From Gnomoniopsis sp. IMI 355080 (lineage: Eukaryota > Ascomycota > Sordariomycetes > Diaporthales > Gnomoniaceae): 64,000 bases of DNA. Made by a program: the position numbers and the translations under genes. Positions 10,719-21,900 of the stretch are shown piece after piece; position 1 is the stretch's first letter, and every line of letters begins with the position of its first letter. Location: positions 41,545 through 105,544 of the forward strand of contig JAPEVC010000126.1 in the NCBI GenBank assembly GCA_027946555.1, read 5' to 3'. A model generated the notes under the pieces. That model had not been told where the DNA came from. It saw nothing but the letters and a program-made list of their open reading frames with translations, and did no database searches.

Positions 10719-11347
10719 TCATTGAGATTGCCATCAATCTCTTCTCCCGAGGACGAAGGCTCTAAGGAGTGGTAGAGTTTTCAAGCTGCGCAACGGTTGA
10801 GGGCGTTGGATGAGTGGAAAAGTCAGCTAGACTTTTGAAGCCAGTTGCAAGCAACTCCATGGGATCGGACTTGAGGCAGATACTTCGGTGATAGCTACAG
10901 GAGGAATTCAGACACCTAAGCAGTCCCCAGTATTGTATGGTGACGTTTTCTGCTGGATAGCACCTCGGATCAAATGCAGAGAACACAATCACAAATACTT
11001 GTCCTGCAGGCTTCAAGCCAAGCATTTGCTCTGTGTGGAAGAGTCCTGAGGCGCTGGAACCCAAATCCCTGGTTTCATCAGGTGAGCCAATCACCTTTTG
11101 CAGCATGTCCGAAATAGGAAGGGGATTCGCAGCCCTGTCGCACATTATTTGAGACAAGGTTTCTATCACGTCGGCGACACCCGACATTCTTGCACTGGTC
11201 GATAGAGTCACCACATTTATCTGATTAGATCTTCGCATCATCAAAGTGAAACTACGACATGATCCAAGGTGGTTTGTTCAACGGAATATATACCCATGCT
11301 TGACTACCTGACTACGTATATACATGGCTCCCTCCTCCCACATCCAT
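10719..11347. other. Convergent intergenic region before the carboxylesterase gene
   Basis: The 3' ends of two convergent genes meet here. A minus-strand frame (10762-11241, 159 aa from an ATG) has no recognisable domain and no splice or promoter support, so I leave it uncalled. Confidence 0.4.
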
Positions 11348-12996
11348 CTAGTACCACAGAGCTTTGTTCCAGTACTCAACCTTTTCGTTGGCCAAGTCCG
11401 AAGTCTGTGTGTAGAAGCCGGTAGTGTTGAACACAATGTCAACCTGGCTCTCGCTGTACAGCGGCCACTCCAGCTTGTCATCAGGCCACTGGGTGTTGGG
11501 GTTGCCCGTCAAGACAAAAGACATAAGGTACTTCTGCATCTTGATAGCGGTGGCGCTGTCGACCGAAGTAGTAGCGGCCTGTCTTGACTGGATGGACGAG
11601 GAAGACCTCTTCCTAGCAGTGGTGGACGAGTTGGAGGAGGACGAGGAGCTGGACAAGGTATATGTGCTGTACCAGTAGTAGCTCTGGTCCGTGCCGTGGG
11701 TGGACGAGTCGATCTGGACCATGCCGTTCCAGGTCTGGTTGTTCATCGCGTGGCTGAAGGCCATGTTGTGAGCCGTCAAGTCAAAGTGTTGCTTCATGTC
11801 GCTGAATCGTAGGCCGGGGCTGGTGTAGTCGTCCTCGGGGTAGAGAGCCAGGATCTCATCAACCTGGGTGTCGGTGATGGATGGGAAGAAGATCTTCAAG
11901 TATGTAGAGACGTCCTCGGTCGTGTCAACACCACTATAAGACTGACCGTTGGCCTCATGCTGCTCGTGGGTAATGACAGCCGGACCGCTAAAGTTAAAGC
12001 GATTCTGATAGAACTGCGCCTCATACGTATCGGCGACAAAGTCCCCATCGACACGCGGCTGCATCTGGAAAGTGTAGTTGGTGACGAGCGTGTCAGCGGT
12101 GTCCTGGAGCGTCGCAAAGTCGACTGCGCGCAGGCAGGCCAGATCGCCGCCCTCGCAGCCGACCGCCGTCGAGACGTTCTGGTAAAAGGCCTCGGCGTGC
12201 TCGTGGCCCGCGCCGGGGACGAAGCCCGGCGACATGACGTAGGCCTGCGCGTAGAGCTGCTCCGCGTGACCGGCGAAACGGGTCATCTGGAAGAGCGTCT
12301 GGGAGCCTCCGGCGGAGAAGCCCATGGCAGTGATGGCATCGGGGTTGCCGCCAAAGTTGCCAATGTACTTGTGTACCCATTTCAGGGCGTGCTCGACATC
12401 CCACAGTGCGACGTTGCTGGTGCCACCTTGGTGGAGTAAGGTTGGGCCATTTGCAAGGCCGGCCATGCCAAGTCGGTAGTTGTAAGATACAAAGATGAAA
12501 TCAGTGGTGAGATCAAACTTCAAGACTTGTTAGTAGAGAGACCACTGATTGAGATTGGCAGATAGAAACTCACAAGACCCTCCGGAGTGTTTTGAGACTT
12601 TGACCCAGCAGTGAAGCCACCGCCATAGGTCCAGAACAGGACAGGAAGGGAACCATTTGATTTTGCGTTGGCAGGCGCCCAGACATCCATGTACAAGCAG
12701 TCCTCCTCGCTGGAGCAGTCAACATCGCTGTCTGCCAACGACCCATCGTTGATCTCCGTCTCAACAGATGGCCATTCCGGGGCTGCCCAACGCAGGTCAC
12801 CCGTCGGTACAGCGGCGTATCGAATGTTCTGGTACTTGTAGTATCCAACCGTTGTATTCGAGGCGGCCGGGACAAGAGTGCAGTAGTCCAGCGTCACAGT
12901 AGGAGTGCTGTCTTGTGCCTGTCGAACGACACGCGTAGGGGGTAGTAGAGATGCCGATACGGCACCAGCCAAAAGGGCTGGGAGAAACGAGCGCAT
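11348..12996 (-). CDS. Secreted type-B carboxylesterase/lipase
   Basis: Exons 12574-12996 and 11348-12517 (56-nt intron, GTGAGT donor) encode 530 aa of the alpha/beta-hydrolase carboxylesterase family. Residues 1-18 or so are a signal peptide. Family blocks appear in order: EDCLYMDVWAP, the oxyanion loop TYGGGFTAGS, VSYNYRLG, NFGGNPDAITAMGFSAGGS with the nucleophile Ser209, and a late STHGTDQSYYW segment carrying the probable catalytic His. The family cleaves carboxylic esters; the natural substrate cannot be read from sequence. An unusual Ser-rich insert with ARKRSS follows the catalytic His region. Splicing at the second AG is required, because the first AG leads straight to a stop. A TATA element lies about 170 nt upstream. 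Confidence 0.9.
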
Positions 12997-14037
12997 AGTC
13001 AAATAATAATGAATGGAACCTTGGCTATCAAGAAACGAAAGTCGGGGATTGTTAAGGCTAGATGGAACCTTTGGAAGACAATGCTTCGGGCCACACAAAC
13101 AAAAAAAACAGAGAGTTGGTTACCAAAATGTCAAATTTCTGCCCCGTCGTCGACGTAAATCGTTACGTATATATACTGCGCACCTAGGTAGTCATGTTCG
13201 TGATCGTCTCCCGTTGTCAGTGGGTGGGTACGGATTGTGGGCGAGTTACCGATACTCAGGCGCAGCAAGTAGTGGTATCATTAATTTATCCATGCTTCTT
13301 TTCTGGTCGAGTGCATCCTCACTCACGCTATGGAAGATGTGGTATGGGTCCCGGTACTTTCCAGCTATCAGCCCACATACCGTCCCATGCATGTGAATGT
13401 TAAACGGTCATGTACTTTCTTAAGGAGAGCCAGCCCGCTTGCCAAGGCTTTGCTGCGGCTGTTTCTCCACGTAATGTGTAGGTGAAAAGGGAATCAACGT
13501 CTTGGCAGGAGAAATGTTTCCTGGACGTCGGCCTGAACCGAAAGGAAGAAACGTCAGCTTTCCCACATTTTTTTCGTTGTTTCCCTTGGCATCTCCAAGC
13601 GTATCCTCAAGGCTCGCTCATCATCAGCAGGTCTGGGCCCATCTACGTCCCATGCACCTTACTTGTATACCACACATCACCTAATGCCTTCCACAAAAAG
13701 TACATTCAGTACCTACCTATATTTCTTACTTAGAAAGGTGGGTAATGTAAGTGCCAAGATAGCCAATATCGATAAGATCGTGGGAGAAGGGTGAATGGTT
13801 CATGACTGCAAGGCTATGCCATGGAATTATAATTAGCGCAAAGTAGTATTATGAGTCAAATACACGTTTGAACAAGTAGAACAGAGCAGCTCTCATTCAA
13901 GAATAGAAGTAGGTCCCAATACTATATACACGGTACTATATACAGACCAACCGCACAAGCCAAAAAGCCTCCACTACTCTCCACATTCTAGGCTATTCCC
14001 GACCTGTCACCTTTCGCATTCACCCGCCCTCCATTTC
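12997..14037. other. Intergenic between the carboxylesterase and GH12 genes
   Basis: Promoter region of the carboxylesterase gene (see the TATA element) followed by what is probably the 3' region of the GH12 gene. No additional gene is supported. Confidence 0.5.
13167..13176 (-). promoter_or_regulatory. TATA element of the carboxylesterase gene
   Basis: GTATATATAC, a palindromic TATA core about 170 nt upstream of the ATG at 12996. A 9-of-10 match to TACCTAGGTA (CACCTAGGTA, 13181-13190) lies just beyond it. Confidence 0.5.
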
Positions 14038-15165
14038 TTATGACACGGGCGCCGTGGTGCTTGTAGTCACCGGTGTAGCAGCCCGGCCTGAGACAGTAGC
14101 CGCAGCCTTGCCACCAGGCGCCGCCGTGGTGACCTGCCCAAAGCCCGTGGATGCCCCTTGCTGCGATGGCCGCGCGTGCCTCGACGCACAGGGCTTCTTG
14201 GCTGTCGCCAATGACGACGAAGACCCTACGACCACCACCACACTGCTCGACGCGCTGGTACTGCTGCTGCTGCTGGTGGTTTCGACAACAAAAGTAGTTG
14301 GCGTCGCGCTCGCCTCGACGCTCGTAGTAGCTGCCTCAACACTCGTAGTGGCTGCCACAACAACAGCACTGCTGCTTGTCGTCGTCGTCGTCGCCGCCGC
14401 CGCCGTCGCCGCGCCGGTTGACAAGCCCGCACTGAAGGACGCCACCGAAAACACCGCGCTGGTCCCCGTGAACGGCTCACTACCGGCGCCAATGCTCAGC
14501 AGGTACTGACTATCAGGCATGCCCTGGTCATCGACAAGATAATTCAAAAAGTCCATCAAATCGCCGTCAAAGTCCGAGACGGCAGCGGTCGCCACGAAGC
14601 TAAACACTTGCGTATCGCCGTTGGGCCCACTGTACAAATCCCACGTCGTGCCCGCGAGTTCCGGTGTCGCGACGGTCGAGCCGGTGCTAGAGATGGGGCC
14701 CGCGCCGCCGAGCGCGTCCAGCCAGATCATAATCTCGTACTCATCGCTGCCCGTGGCCGAGGAGCTCGTGAAGATGTCGTACGCCACATCGGCGACGATG
14801 TCGGTGCCCGTGTATGACCACGACCAGATGGACGGAATGGTGCTGATGTCGGCGAGCGTGACAATCGACGTATTGGTGACGGTGTTGGCAAAGGACTTGA
14901 CCTGCGAGCTATTGCCTGTCCAGGACCAGGAGGTCGACCAGGCGAGGACGCCGTCGTCCGTCACTGAGTCGACGGTTGTGCATTGCGAGCCTGTGCCCGA
15001 GGCTTCGTTCCAGAGGTCTTGGTAGATGGTGTAGGCACCTGTCTCGACAGAGTCCCACTGGCCGCAGATGGAAGTGGCCCGGGGTACGATGCGAGTCGGG
15101 TTGTCACCATTGGCGGCGGCGACAGCGCCGGCCGTGAAAAGGGTGGTAGCAAGGAGGGAGTTCAT
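14038..15165 (-). CDS. GH12 endoglucanase/xyloglucanase with long Ser/Thr/Ala/Val-rich tail
   Basis: Single-exon gene of 375 aa from the ATG at 15165. Residues 1-18 or so are a signal peptide. Residues 30-250 form the family 12 beta-jelly-roll: YTIYQDLWNEASGTGSQC, VADVAYDIF, the nucleophile block EIMIWL (Glu144) and the acid/base block GSEPFTG (Glu230). GH12 enzymes retain configuration while cutting beta-1,4-glucan or xyloglucan; which one applies here is not decidable. From about residue 250 the protein has 125 residues of Thr, Ala, Ser and Val repeats (a likely O-glycosylated stalk) ending TTSTTAPVS, with no intact cellulose-binding module. Such a tail is long for GH12 and could tether the enzyme to the wall or be a linker that lost its terminal domain. 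Adjacent secreted hydrolases fit a plant-polymer role. Confidence 0.93.
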   Translation of the reverse strand: MNSLLATTLFTAGAVAAANGDNPTRIVPRATSICGQWDSVETGAYTIYQDLWNEASGTGSQCTTVDSVTDDGVLAWSTSWSWTGNSSQVKSFANTVTNTSIVTLADISTIPSIWSWSYTGTDIVADVAYDIFTSSSATGSDEYEIMIWLDALGGAGPISSTGSTVATPELAGTTWDLYSGPNGDTQVFSFVATAAVSDFDGDLMDFLNYLVDDQGMPDSQYLLSIGAGSEPFTGTSAVFSVASFSAGLSTGAATAAAATTTTTSSSAVVVAATTSVEAATTSVEASATPTTFVVETTSSSSSTSASSSVVVVVGSSSSLATAKKPCASRHARPSQQGASTGFGQVTTAAPGGKAAATVSGRAATPVTTSTTAPVS

Positions 15166-16291
15166 CTTTTGGGGAGGGAGTGGAAATTTCTGAAATAGAA
15201 AGGAGTACAATAAGCACACTGGAAGGCCTGCAAATGAATGAATCTGAATGAGCGTAAGCCTCTAGGGCTGGGAAGGCGATAAAACAAGAAAAGACCGTGA
15301 AAATGCCCAGGAAAAAAAAGAGTCCATAGCGAAGCAGGAAGAATCCTCGACATAAGTATCATTCGAGTCGAGTGGAAATTTCCAAAGACCTCCTTTTCTT
15401 ACCGGCCAAATCTTCCCTTTTCAGTCTGGTGTATCGTATGAGAGGCTGTCAGATCGCGGCGTGCAGCCCGATTGAAGATAGCGTCACTCGAGTCGAGATT
15501 GAACAAGGAGACGCGCGTGCACGCGAATGCATCACCAAAATCCTCCGAATGGACGGATGTTTACAGCACATTGGGCCCAGTCATGCAGGACACACCACCG
15601 CCACGCGCCCCTAAGTATGACATTTATAGATTTGATCCCTTCACTCAGTTTGCCCTCATGTCTATTCATCGCCTTGGGCGTGTTTGACGTTCCAAGTACC
15701 AATCTCAGACCAGGGTTGTCAGCAGATTAATAAACGGGGAGTAACCCCAGAAGACGGACCGGTCGGCAATGTCGGCACGAGGATTGAGAGAGGCGGGCCA
15801 GGTCACAATAGGGAGATTCAAAGCAAGTGCGCGCCACAGAATGAAGTTTTCCTTTTTACGACCCCAAGAAGACACTGCCTATATTATACCCATTGCGCCT
15901 AGTGTGCAGCATCGCTCTTCCTTGAGTTAGGTACCCACAGCTCCATTTTATCTATCAGTCTCTCGTCGGCGACCATCTCATTAGTTGCATCCAATCTAGA
16001 CCCAAATCCCACGCCGCCCAAACAAACAAGAGAAAACAAAGACCCACGAAAGAAATCGACACAGTCGTTCTTCCAAGGAGGGGGAATCATCGTATATGTA
16101 ACGTATCCTGCCGTCGCAAAGTGTCGTAGTGAAAGAGAAAAGAATTAAGAGCAAGCGTTGTAGCCATCGAGCGGCTTGAGCAACTTCTCTGAGAAGCTAA
16201 CCCGCCGACGAGACCGGGGTTCTAGGAGATGCAGCCAGTCCGACCAAGAGCACGACGCAACAGTCCACCGTCTTCGAGGGGCCTGCCGCCT
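15166..16291. other. Intergenic between the GH12 and malic enzyme genes
   Basis: The left part is the GH12 promoter and the right part is probably the 3' untranslated region of the malic enzyme gene. No other gene is supported. Confidence 0.5.
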
Positions 16292-18902
16292 TCAATCCCG
16301 TGGGTCGTAGATACAGCTCTTGATGTACCTGGTGAGTGCGACGTCGCCCCACTCCTCCCACTCGTTCCATTGCTCCTCTGAGAGTGCGGATACACCTTCT
16401 CGGCGGGCAGCTTTCATCACCTCACGGGCCACGATAATGCTGGCTTCACGCACACGCTCGATACGGGGGTAGATGAGGCCCTTGTGGATCTCGTCGGCGT
16501 TGAGGGACCCGGCGAGAGCTGCGGCGGAGGTGTAGATCATCTCGTCAGTGATCTTGGTTGCCTTGGCCAGAATGGCGCCGAGACCAATACCAGGGAACAC
16601 GTAGACGTTGTTGCCTTGGTTGGGGTGGTATGTGACGGAGCGGTCGCCGTTCTTGACGGTGTACGAGGCGAAGGGTGATCCAGAAGCGAAGATCACGCTA
16701 CCCTCGGTCCAGTTGACGGCCTGCTCAAATGTACACTCGGCCTTGGTCAACGGGTTGGAAAGTGGGAAGAGGATGGGGCGACGGCCAAGACCACCAGCGT
16801 CCACAGAAGCCTTAAGAGCGCGCACAATGCTCTCGGTGAAGACGCCGAAGGTTGCCGTCAAACCAACCAGGGCGGTCGGCTTTACATATTCGATGACCTC
16901 TTCGAGACTACGGAACTGGTGGCCGTTGTTGTCGGAGCGAGCGAAGTACTTCTTGTGCTCGGCGAGCTTGTCACCACGGTCCTTGGTGACGAGGCCCTTG
17001 GTGTCCACAAGCCAGAATTTGTCCTTGGCGGCCTGCTCGGTCAAGCCTTGACGAGTGTAGAACTCCACCAGTTGCTTAGCGACACCGACACCAGCGGAAC
17101 CGGCACCCATAAAGACAAGGCGCTGCTCCTCAATGGGGACGCCTGACAGGTTCACAGCACCCATGTAACTATTCAACATTGTCAGCCATGGTGCATATTG
17201 TGCGATGAAGGGAAAAAATTACCCAGCCAGAACGACGGAGCCAGTTCCTTGGACGTCGTCGTTGAAACACTTGTAGCCGTTTCGGTAGCGGTCGAGGTAG
17301 TTGAAGGCCTTTTCAGATTCAAAATCCTCAAACTGCACAACCATATCCGGGTAAACTTCCTTGGCGGCGGCCATGAACTCGTCCATGAAGGCCTGCTGTT
17401 CGGAAACAGAGGGACGCTTCTGGCGCAGGCCCATGTAGAGCTCATCCTTCAGGTTGGTCTCGTTTGCTGTGCCGCAGTCCAAAACAATGGGGAGGGTTTT
17501 GGAAGGGTTGATACCGGCGCAAGCTGTGTACAAGGCCAGCTTTCCGATAGGGATACCGATGCCGTTAAAGCCAAGGTCGCCAAGACCAAGAATACGTGAT
17601 CCGTCTGTCACGACGCAGATCTCTGGGTTGGGGTAGGGCCAGTTCTTCAAGATGGTTCTAATCGATTTTCGCTGCTTAATCGAAATGTACAGGGCCTCAG
17701 GGCGGGTGTACAGGGTCGAATACTGCAGGCACACGTCACCAATGGTGGGGGTATAAACGAGAGGCATGAGCTCCTTGGCGTGGTCCATGAGCAGTCGGTA
17801 GAAGAGATCCACGTTCTGCTCCTTGACGGACGACAGGTAGAGGTACTTGTCAATGTTGGTTTGACGAGAACGAATCATACGCATGGAGCGTTGGCACTGC
17901 TTTGGCAGGTCCTCCATGGTGTGTGGAAGCAAACCAGTCAGGCACTTGTTCACACGTTCTTCTGGTGTGAAAGCGAGACCTGTGGCGCGGAATCAGCATC
18001 ACAAGGAAGCAGAGAATCTTGATGAAAAGTAGAGTCATTCTATTACCCTTATTAAATGTGGGTTCCTTGAGAACCTGTTGGCCATTGGCCGCCCGCTTTG
18101 TAAGTTCCGTGACATAAACGGGCTCGCGGGTTTGCTTGACTTCGCCGTAGGTGTCTTTCCTATAGCCGCGCAACTGGTCGAGCTGCTGGGCCTTCATGGC
18201 CTCCTCGATGGCCTGCATATCGATAGAAGACATTGGGTTCAGGTTGGAAGTCCTTCTCGCCAAGGAGATGGACATGCGATTTGAGACAGATGTGTGGGAC
18301 GAGCGTCCTGTGGAGGGAGAGGGAGAGGATGATCGTGGAGTAGAAATATCTGAGCTGGCTGAACTGTACTGATAAGGTGCGGAAGCCATTGGTCTCTTAT
18401 TAGGTATGGGAGTGGAGAGAAGATGGGGAAGTAAAGAGATAAATAGCTGAGCAGACGAGAAGAGGCTCGAGGCAGCTTTTGTGAAAGGTAGCGAGGATGG
18501 TTTGAGGTCCGAGGAGGGGATTACAAAAGAGTCCGAAAGGCAGGCGCTATGGAGCTGCTGCTGGGGACTGCGGTGGGGGTACGAAGATATGCCCGGTAGG
18601 GGTGACGGAGAAGGCGAAGGCGGCGGCTGAGGCTCGGGGTCTGGGTGGATTGAGAATGGCTGTTGTACACCTGCAGTTACTGTAGTGGTCAGGTTTTTGA
18701 TAACCGCTGCCGTAGAGCAAGTGGCTCGAGGTGGCGTATAGGTAGCTGACGTGGATGCCGGCGTAAAAAGAGGGGAAGATGTTGAGTAAGAATGAGCTGA
18801 TGAGGATGTTGAGACCACTCGACCGAAAGCTGGGGCCAGGACGGCATTGATCCGGCCGGGATGGGATATATGTACTCCTTTCAAGGCCGTCGAGAGTGCC
18901 AT
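16292..18902 (-). CDS. NAD-dependent malic enzyme, probably mitochondrial
   Basis: Exons 18047-18902, 17223-17979 and 16292-17168 join in phase to 829 aa. The enzyme decarboxylates malate to pyruvate, linking the TCA cycle to pyruvate supply. Family blocks run in order: GLAFTPEERVNKCLTGLLP, LMPLVYTPTIGDVCLQYS, DGSRILGLGDLGFNGIGIP, CFNDDVQGTG (metal ligands), the nucleotide-binding loop VFMGAGSAGVGVAK and the C-terminal PLSNP. NAD rather than NADP preference is inferred from similarity to fungal NAD enzymes. The start is uncertain. An ATG at 18902 opens a basic, Ser-rich, mitochondrial-like leader. A second ATG at 18389 would give 658 aa, nearer the family's usual length, and is preceded by a pyrimidine-rich, leader-like stretch. 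Both could be used. Confidence 0.95.
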
Positions 18903-21900
18903 CTTTTTCAGAGATAGGTGGTATTTTGCGAGTGAGTCGCGCGCGTTCTAGGCCAACCAATGCCAGGTTGATTTCAGAAACCCTTGCCGATTCACAGGAT
19001 CTGTGACTGTCTGGAATAATTCCTCCCTGGGATAATATCGGTAACAGACAGTTTCAACTTCTGCCACCACCGTGTTTCAACTCAGACCCCCGACTTTGTC
19101 GAGGTCACTTTGACCTTTTTGATAGCTGTCGTCCCAGATATCAAGCATCGACGGATATTCCGTAGATCCTTTACAAATGGTGAGCCACTGGCCAAGAAAA
19201 ATCTCTTTCATCCACTGTCGTCGGGTAGGTAGTGATTGATGGTGGGGGAAACCAGTGAAAGCAAACAGACCGGGTAAAAGATAGTCCCGCACGAGTTGTG
19301 TGTAAGAGGTACTGTACCATGAGTAGTAGTACGAAGGGAGGTCTGCACCGGACAAACAGGTGGAATCAGAGAGGAAGGAATACCAGCTCTAGTGTAGTCC
19401 AGGAAGAACATTCACCAGGCGGGAAAGGTTGTGAAGATATTTCTAGGGTGACTACTCCGTACTTTGAATTAAAATCCCCGGGCCTCCTTCTCTTCTCGGA
19501 CCCAAAATGGCAGACTACGAGCAAAGTCCTCCTCAGCCGGTGGCCGATTTTCGGGGGGCCTGGAATCTGTACCCCGCGAATACATGGTACTCGTGAGTCA
19601 ACAAAGTCTCATTCATGCCGAGTCGTATCGCTGCAGCAGGAACACTTACACCGGTCCATTACACAAGAGCCCAATGTTGGGGGAAAATCGAAATTGACCG
19701 ACAGCATGTAAGCGACTGACTGACTTTCTGGACGAAAAAGCAAAAAAAATAAAAAAAAAGATGGGTCGACAGGGCGGACAAAGGCGGGTGCTCATTCGCT
19801 TGGACGACCGCTAGCAGGGATCATGGTTCGGGCGATCCGCTACTGCCAGACCGGGGGGGTTTCGATGGGTCGCGCTAACCTGGCCGGAGTTCCTCCACTT
19901 TTGACTTCACTCCTTCTTTTTGGTGACGAAGGCAGGTCGACTGCTTTGCTCCTGCCTTTTTTTGGCTGCGCTTACTTTCTCTTACACTGTTCCTTCTGGA
20001 AAATTGAAATGTAGGTACCAGTGTATAGTCCTGCGTATAGGAACATCAAATTGGCCAAATTTGGTGACGTATGAAGTGGATCGCGTCGAAGGGCAATTTG
20101 AACCAACTGGAATTCTCCCATTTTGACTTGACAATTTCAAAATTTGGGGTCACTGTGAGCCGCGAACCTTCAGCATGTCTCAAACCCTTCCGAATATCTC
20201 CGTCGGGGCCCCCACCCCCCAAAGCACTGCGCAATAGGTATTGCGAAATCTCATCTAGCAAGTTCAGCCCTGGGTTGATGGCGTTCGCAACGGAGTTAAG
20301 TCAGTCAGACTTTCAAAAGGCCGGAGCTACCAACAGTCCCACTCAAATCACGCCCGAAACGGGTCCTCCTGGTGGAAGGCTGACATGCAAGCAACAGCAG
20401 ACTGACGGACATGACAGCATGATTCTCTCAGACCGTGCACCATAAACTTCCTCTCCATTCAGCCCTACATTGACCTGCTATGGTATAATTGAACCATTTT
20501 CACTCGGCAGTACCCCGTTGCTATCTCTCGCCGCTGTATCTATCGCCGTGATCCCCCTTTTACCAAATCACAACATCAGTAGATACCTTAGGTATGTCTG
20601 CTGTTTCTTCCGTCATCGATGCCCAAAAGCCGCCGCAAGCTTCCAGAACTTCGAAACTCAATTAATTTCTCCTTGGCAACACGAACATTTGTGCAGGGGT
20701 GTGTACCCGAACACCTGTTGGGATGACCCGATTCCTCCCGAGCATACGGGGCCTGTAGATGCGCTCAGCCCCCCTCTCCCCTGCATGCGTAATTACTATG
20801 CACCATAGTAAATTGATTTTCCCCGGATTGCCACACAAATGATGGTACCACCTACTCAAAAAGTTGGACAAAGAAAACGAAGCTCTTACACAGTAGCATG
20901 TTCACTCAGGGATGATTCAGGGTCCATCTGATCCTTGAACGCGGCCAACAAAAGGACACGAAGCTAGTGTCAGGACACATGGCCTTGCGTTATCATCATC
21001 GTGCCGTCGTCTTGTTGTCTTTTCTTTTTTCTCTTTTGCTTTTTAAACTTTTGAATGCAGCCTACGCACATGCAGCAGCCCATGCAAAGCACTGTCAATC
21101 GGTGAAACACGACCGCTGGCAAGCCCGGCAAGCCCACGATTCACCCACGTCTGATGTGCACTGCGGATGCTCGCGCATGCCACACGGGTTCCACTTGCCT
21201 CAAACAGACGCCCGCGCTCCTTGCGACTCGCACGCTCCCTACGGCTCCCCCCCCTCCTCCACATTAATTTGGTCTGATAGTTCTCCCGGTGGCCTTCCCC
21301 CCTGCCCACCCATGCCCCATTCCCCATTGTAACCTCGATGTTTCCCCCCAGACTAGTCGATCTTGATAAGGAAGGCTTGGAAAAAGCTTCGCCTGGGCAT
21401 CGTGAGACCCCGTGCCGGCACACCGGTAACAAGGCGTTGGGTACAGGAGGCATAGATGACAGGGGGTGAGGGCAAAGATCTGTTTCAACGTGCAGGTGCC
21501 TTGGGGTAGATAGTAGCACTAGCGTGTCAATACATTCAGGCAAACCATAGCTCTTACAATCCCGTGAACTATGGTTTACACCTTTCCAGCATTATTTCAA
21601 ACTTGTTAGCTCGTATAGGCAGGCAGCTCCAGGGCACTGCCATGCGCCAGCTTTTTTGCGCGAGCGGGCCGTCTGATCTACAAACCTGTCAGCGGCGCGG
21701 GTCGAGCAGCAGCCTTCCCCGTCAGTTAGTTCGGTGGTAGCTCAACCGCTGGACTAGCTGCCGAACAATCAGACAATAGGATCAAACAACAGCACAGGCC
21801 AAATTGGGCTAGTTCACTATATACCTCCTCGTCTTTATTATACGCGTTCACCGTTCATCAGAGCACGCGGCTTGTTTTACTTTAGCATCCCAACGCTTTC

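Noticed and set aside
10762..11241. 159-aa minus-strand frame between convergent genes
   Set aside because: It has an ATG but no domain, no promoter and no splice support. It could be a chance frame in a 3' region.
14041..14140. A CBM1-like pattern (GG..WW.G...C) in a shifted frame at the end of the GH12 gene
   Set aside because: Shifting an Ala/Thr-rich frame automatically creates Gly/Cys/Trp codons. The spacing is one residue short, and no frameshift is needed to explain the gene.
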